Assembly: GCA_010671965.1 (NCBI GenBank)
Contig: JAAHIC010000134.1
Location: forward strand, 1-8,886
DNA length: 8,886 nucleotides
Direction of reading: 5' to 3'
From: Leptolyngbya sp. SIO4C5
GTDB taxonomy: Bacteria > Cyanobacteriota > Cyanobacteriia > Phormidesmidales > Phormidesmidaceae
Shown here: piece by piece, positions 6,408-8,886 of the stretch
Numbering within the stretch: position 1 is the first letter of the stretch
Layout of the letters: each line of letters starts with the position of its first letter
Program-made: the position numbers and the translations under genes
The notes under the pieces: generated by a model
Database searches by the model: none
The model's input: the letters and a program-made list of their open reading frames with translations, nothing else
What the model was told of the DNA's origin: nothing

Positions 6408-6533
6408 TTCAAAGCGCTATATGTAGAATTTGAACCGTTGCTTTAGCCTTATATCTAGTACGCTAGTAAATCCCGGCATTGGTCACGGTGGCTTTCTTGA
6501 AAGAATCTATCGGATCTACAGAAGCGCTTTGAA
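6408..6533. repeat. 11-base perfect inverted repeat upstream of dnaA
   Basis: TTCAAAGCGCT at 6408-6418 is the exact reverse complement of AGCGCTTTGAA at 6523-6533, with 104 bases between. Each arm contains the palindrome AGCGCT. They could be two sites for the same protein in opposite orientation, allowing looping across the dnaA promoter. Confidence 0.5.
6430..6457 (+). promoter_or_regulatory. Weak candidate dnaA promoter
   Basis: TTGAAC (6430-6435) resembles a -35 element, with the AT-rich TATATCTA (6450-6457) downstream as a possible -10 at 14-16 bases spacing. The match is only moderate. It would give a leader of roughly 200 bases that contains the inverted repeats at 6487-6539 and 6564-6589. 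Confidence 0.25.
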
Positions 6534-6539
6534 GCCACC
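6487..6539 (+). repeat. 8-base inverted repeat in dnaA leader
   Basis: GGTGGCTT (6487-6494) pairs perfectly with AAGCCACC (6532-6539) across 37 bases. The right arm shares two bases with the right arm of the 11-base repeat at 6408-6533, so the two pairings could not both form fully. There is no T tract on either strand, so it is not an intrinsic terminator. Confidence 0.4.
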
Positions 6540-6563
6540 TAAAAAATGTTAGTAGGGTGATTA

Positions 6564-6589
6564 TGACTAAGATCTATCGCTTTTAGTCA
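6564..6589 (+). promoter_or_regulatory. 7-12-7 inverted repeat upstream of dnaA start
   Basis: TGACTAA (6564-6570) pairs perfectly with TTAGTCA (6583-6589) around 12 bases, 75 bases before the dnaA start codon. It could be an operator or a leader stem-loop; no known factor is recognised. Confidence 0.35.
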
Positions 6590-6650
6590 GCGTTTGAGGT
6601 GCGCATACGGTTGTTTGAACTGGCTTCCTAAGCTGCTGACGATTTTTACT

Positions 6651-6657
6651 GAGGAGG
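6651..6657 (+). promoter_or_regulatory. Strong dnaA ribosome binding site that sets the start
   Basis: GAGGAGG is a near-perfect anti-16S match. It lies 7 bases before GTG 6665, ideal spacing, but only 1 base before the in-frame TTG at 6659. GTG 6665 is therefore the start. Confidence 0.85.
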
Positions 6658-6664
6658 TTTGGCC

Positions 6665-8056
6665 GTGGACAAAGGATCTGAAGGGCTGTGGAGCCAAGTT
6701 TTAGAGCGGCTGCAACAGCAGCTCAGTCGCCCTACCTTTGAAACCTGGATCAAACCTGCTCGTATTCAGGATCTGAGCCAAGAGACTTTGGTTATCTCCA
6801 CGCCCAATCCTTTTGCTCGTAACTGGCTACAAAAGCACTATGTCAGCACGATTGCCAACGTTGTTTGCGAAATTGTGGGGCATCCGGTTGATATTCAGGT
6901 GACCGTGGCCATCAATGAGGCTGCCAACCCTGCCCCGGTCGTGACAACGGCGCCGCCAGAACCGATCCGCCGCCAGCCGATCGCCCCCCCTGCTGACCCG
7001 CCTGATTCAGGGACTAGTCAGCGATCGCGATCGCCCGATCTTAATTCCAAAGCCGTTTTTTCTCGCTTCGTAGTGGGTGCCAACAACCGGATGGCCCATG
7101 CAGCGGCGTTGGCGGTTGCTGAGTCACCGGGCCGAGAATTTAATCCGCTCTTTTTGTGCGGCGGCGTCGGGCTGGGCAAAACTCACCTGATGCAGGCGAT
7201 TGGCCACTATCGCCTAGAAATTGATACCAATGCCAAGGTGTCCTACGTCTCGACGGAGCAGTTTACCAACGACCTCATTACGGCGATTCGGCGGGACAGT
7301 ATGCAGCGCTTCCGCGAGCTTTACCGCGCCGCTGACATTCTGCTGGTCGATGATATTCAGTTCATTGAAGGCAAAGAATATACCCAAGAAGAGTTCTTTC
7401 ACACCTTCAACACCCTGCACGAATCCGGCAAGCAGATTGTGCTGGCCTCCGATCGCCCGCCCAGTCAGATTCCTCGACTGCAAGAGCGCCTGTGTTCACG
7501 GTTTTCGATGGGGCTAATTGCCGATATCCAACCGCCTGACCTGGAAACCCGCATGGCCATTTTGCAAAAAAAGGCGGAGTACGAAAATGTGCGCCTTTCC
7601 CGTGACGTTGTGGAATTTATTGCCTCTAACTATACCTCTAACATTCGTGAACTCGAAGGGGCGCTGATTCGGGCGATCGCCTACACGTCTATTTCGGGGC
7701 TATCGATGACCGTAGAAAATTTAGCCCCCGTCCTCAATCCACCTTCTGAGAAAGTGGAAGCCTCGCCAACTTCAGTAATTGTCACCGTGGCTGAAGCATT
7801 CGCTGTTTCTGTAGACGATCTCAAAGGAAATTCTCGGCGGCGAGAAATCAGCCTCGCCCGTCAGGTAGGCATGTACCTCATGCGTCAGCACACTGAGCTG
7901 AGCCTGCCCAAAATTGGCGAAGAATTTGGCGGCAAAGATCACACAACGGTAATGTATAGCTGCGACAAAATTAACCGTCTGCTCAAGCGCGATCTCAATT
8001 TAGCGCAAACGATACGGCAAGTCAGCGATCGGATTCATTTAGCCAGCAAGGCTTAG
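6665..8056 (+). CDS. dnaA: Chromosomal replication initiator protein DnaA
   Basis: A 463-residue AAA+ ATPase that in most bacteria binds origin boxes and opens the DNA duplex. All four domains are present. Domain I is about residues 5-85 ([17 protein letters not shown]), the DnaB/partner-binding region. Domain II is a Pro-rich, low-conservation linker at about 86-130. Domain III is the ATPase, with Walker [10 protein letters not shown] at 166-174, Walker B ILLVDD at 225-230 and a box VII segment with a presumed arginine finger (ERLCSRF, about 274-280). Domain IV carries the DNA-binding helix-turn-helix signature, centred on GGKDHTTV at 422-429. Length is typical and no key residue is missing. 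The GTG start is fixed by the GAGGAGG site. Many cyanobacteria can dispense with DnaA, so its role may not be essential here. It faces the unknown gene at 8197 with two hairpins between. Confidence 0.98.
   Translation: MDKGSEGLWSQVLERLQQQLSRPTFETWIKPARIQDLSQETLVISTPNPFARNWLQKHYVSTIANVVCEIVGHPVDIQVTVAINEAANPAPVVTTAPPEPIRRQPIAPPADPPDSGTSQRSRSPDLNSKAVFSRFVVGANNRMAHAAALAVAESPGREFNPLFLCGGVGLGKTHLMQAIGHYRLEIDTNAKVSYVSTEQFTNDLITAIRRDSMQRFRELYRAADILLVDDIQFIEGKEYTQEEFFHTFNTLHESGKQIVLASDRPPSQIPRLQERLCSRFSMGLIADIQPPDLETRMAILQKKAEYENVRLSRDVVEFIASNYTSNIRELEGALIRAIAYTSISGLSMTVENLAPVLNPPSEKVEASPTSVIVTVAEAFAVSVDDLKGNSRRREISLARQVGMYLMRQHTELSLPKIGEEFGGKDHTTVMYSCDKINRLLKRDLNLAQTIRQVSDRIHLASKA
7021..7034. repeat. 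Two overlapping HIP1 octamers inside dnaA
   Basis: GCGATCGCGATCGC contains GCGATCGC twice, sharing two bases. It falls in the codons of the variable domain II linker (Arg-Ser-Arg-Ser), where protein constraint is low. Confidence 0.9.
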
Positions 8057-8083
8057 GGGACTGTCAGCCTGCGATTTACGATT

Positions 8084-8102
8084 TGGGGGTAAGCAGCCCC
8101 CA
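8084..8102 (+). terminator. GC-rich hairpin after dnaA, possible terminator without T tract
   Basis: TGGGGG (8084-8089) pairs with CCCCCA (8097-8102) around a 7-base loop, 27 bases after the dnaA stop. No T run follows on the plus strand. Cyanobacteria lack Rho and often show hairpins of this type after genes, so a role in ending or stabilising dnaA mRNA is plausible. Confidence 0.4.
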
Positions 8103-8103
8103 G

Positions 8104-8141
8104 AAAAAGAGACGCGGGATGAGCAATTGCTCCCCGCGTCT
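8104..8141 (-). terminator. Rho-independent terminator of the unknown minus-strand gene
   Basis: AGACGCGGG (8110-8118) pairs perfectly with CCCGCGTCT (8133-8141). After a 2-base bulge, an inner GAGC/GCTC stem closes on AATT. Read on the minus strand the stem is followed by CTTTTTC (8109-8103), so it ends the gene whose stop is at 8197. It may also block dnaA read-through, though the plus-strand side has no T run. Confidence 0.8.
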
Positions 8142-8196
8142 GCGTCAACTTGAACTGCAAGCCGCGCTGGCCTAACCGAAAATGCAGGCACAGCCC

Positions 8197-8886
8197 CTAA
8201 AGCACGTGAGACAGGTCAACCGCTCCAAAATTGAGGCTGAGGGCCACATTCAGGTTTTCTAGCACCTGCACCAGCCAAGCAACCGTATCTCGCGTTGCAG
8301 ACTCGTAGTGGTTAAACAGAATGGATAGTCGCCGCTCTAAGTAAGGCTTGACTTTACCGCAGAGCAGCAGCACCTTCAGCAGAATGCCCGTAGTCAGCAT
8401 TGCGCCCAGATTGTTGATCAGGTCTACGAAGACGAAGTGCTGCGGATGAGTCGAGGCATCGACGACCAGGAAGTTAAAAAGCTGACTGCAGGTACGCACC
8501 ATCAGGAAGTCGTTGAGCGGCTGACCGTCGTTTTCGGGATAGATTTGTCCCAGGTGCTTAAAGAGCAGATTGTTGAACTGCCGCTTGCCATATTCGGGAT
8601 CGATTCCTGACGTGACGTATTCGTACAGGTCATCTTTGAAAGCGCCAAATTTTTGCGTTATCTGGCAGTGCTGCGACTTGAACCGCTGGGCCACGTCGCG
8701 GTAGCTGCCGCTGGCTTCTACCCTGCCGGTAAACTGCCGCAGCGACATGACTAAATCGCGATCGCTCAGCAGCGTCGGATTTTCAATGGGACGTAGTGTT
8801 TGTTCAGCCGCAGTGGCTTTGCCCTGACGGCGCAGGCGCGATCGCCGCACCCGGTAGGTCACATAGTGGGAGAGATCAACCTCAAA
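8197..8886 (-). CDS. Conserved-looking protein of unknown function, 5' end outside window
   Basis: The frame stays open to the right edge. The GTG at 8862 is in frame, but it has no ribosome binding site, and the codons before it (VDLSHY) read as protein, so the start is probably beyond the window. At least 229 residues are visible. Counting from GTG 8862, the N-terminal part is strongly basic (RVRRSRLRRQGK, residues 4-15). It is followed by a mainly helical region with SDRDLVMSLRQF (33-44), EFGKRQF-like YGKRQFNN (91-98) and a hydrophobic stretch at about 153-168 (GAMLTTGILLKVLLLC) that may be a buried helix rather than a membrane segment. The end is polar and helical. I recognise no catalytic motif. 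I have the impression that similar proteins occur across cyanobacteria, but cannot verify it. Codon use and HIP1 sites match the neighbours, so it looks native. A good terminator follows at 8104-8141. Confidence 0.85.
   Translation of the reverse strand, partial: FEVDLSHYVTYRVRRSRLRRQGKATAAEQTLRPIENPTLLSDRDLVMSLRQFTGRVEASGSYRDVAQRFKSQHCQITQKFGAFKDDLYEYVTSGIDPEYGKRQFNNLLFKHLGQIYPENDGQPLNDFLMVRTCSQLFNFLVVDASTHPQHFVFVDLINNLGAMLTTGILLKVLLLCGKVKPYLERRLSILFNHYESATRDTVAWLVQVLENLNVALSLNFGAVDLSHVL

Larger units (their letters stand above)
6042..6664. other. Intergenic region between the htrA-like gene and dnaA
   Basis: A 623-base gap between divergent genes, so it should carry the promoters of both the htrA-def pair and dnaA. 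It holds several inverted repeats, listed separately, and one HIP1 site (6297-6304). I looked on both strands for DnaA boxes of the TTATCCACA or TTTTCCACA type and found none, so it does not look like a replication origin. An open frame of about 60 codons at 6244-6426 has no ribosome binding site or protein-like composition. No tRNA was recognised. Confidence 0.65.
220..8845. repeat. HIP1 (GCGATCGC) dispersed octamers, 19 copies
   Basis: Copies begin at 220, 703, 792, 2149, 2880, 3109, 3340, 3403, 3611, 4387, 4594, 4684, 5413, 6297, 7021, 7027, 7673, 8758 and 8838. That is about one per 470 bases, against well under one expected in the whole window. All but the copy at 6297 lie inside genes, and five are in the collagen-like gene. 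This is the main evidence that the DNA is cyanobacterial. Confidence 0.95.

Noticed and set aside
6244..6426. 60-codon plus-strand open frame upstream of dnaA
   Set aside because: TTG start, no ribosome binding site, composition unlike a folded protein, and it covers likely promoter DNA.
6659..6664. TTG start for dnaA two codons upstream
   Set aside because: Only 1 base separates it from the GAGGAGG site, too close for initiation; GTG 6665 has 7.
6042..6664. Replication origin beside dnaA
   Set aside because: No DnaA-box cluster was found on either strand.

Overview
The window is cyanobacterial chromosome. The octamer GCGATCGC (HIP1, the hallmark repeat of many cyanobacterial genomes) occurs 19 times in 8.9 kb, where chance predicts well under one. 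The DnaA has cyanobacterial-type sequence, and the Deg/HtrA protease resembles the HhoA/HhoB group of Synechocystis. Moderate-to-high GC fits a Leptolyngbya- or Synechococcus-like lineage, but the genus cannot be fixed from this sequence. No mobile elements, CRISPR arrays, tRNA or rRNA genes were seen.

Layout, left to right. (1) 2-1960 (+) is a GAF-domain protein cut by the left edge. It overlaps by 8 bases a small cupin gene (1953-2282, +), and the two look like an operon. (2) A SemiSWEET-type sugar transporter (2265-2534, -) converges on the cupin, with an 18-base tail-to-tail overlap. (3) A 309-base intergenic region (2535-2843) holds two tandem terminator-like hairpins on the minus strand, a perfect 8-6-8 palindrome and a plus-strand terminator-like hairpin. 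This is more regulatory structure than two divergent promoters need. (4) 2844-4226 (+) is an exported collagen-like protein with Gly-X-Y and Gly-Gly-X blocks, a cysteine-rich insert and a non-repetitive C-terminal half. (5) A minus-strand pair, a HhoA/HtrA-like serine protease (6041-4791) followed 20 bases later by peptide deformylase (4770-4234), ends 7 bases from the collagen-like gene. (6) A 623-base gap carries several inverted repeats ahead of dnaA but no recognisable DnaA boxes. (7) dnaA is at 6665-8056 (+), with a GTG start set by a strong GAGGAGG ribosome binding site. (8) Two hairpins (8084-8141) separate dnaA from a convergent conserved-looking gene of unknown function (8197 to beyond 8886, -).

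Functionally this is mostly housekeeping: replication initiation, N-terminal protein processing and envelope protein quality control, next to a sugar transporter and a sensor-like GAF protein. The least explained elements are the collagen-like exported protein, the structured intergenic region in front of it, the GAF protein's long C-terminal region, and the unknown gene facing dnaA. No multi-gene novel system such as a defence island, biosynthetic cluster or retroelement is evident.
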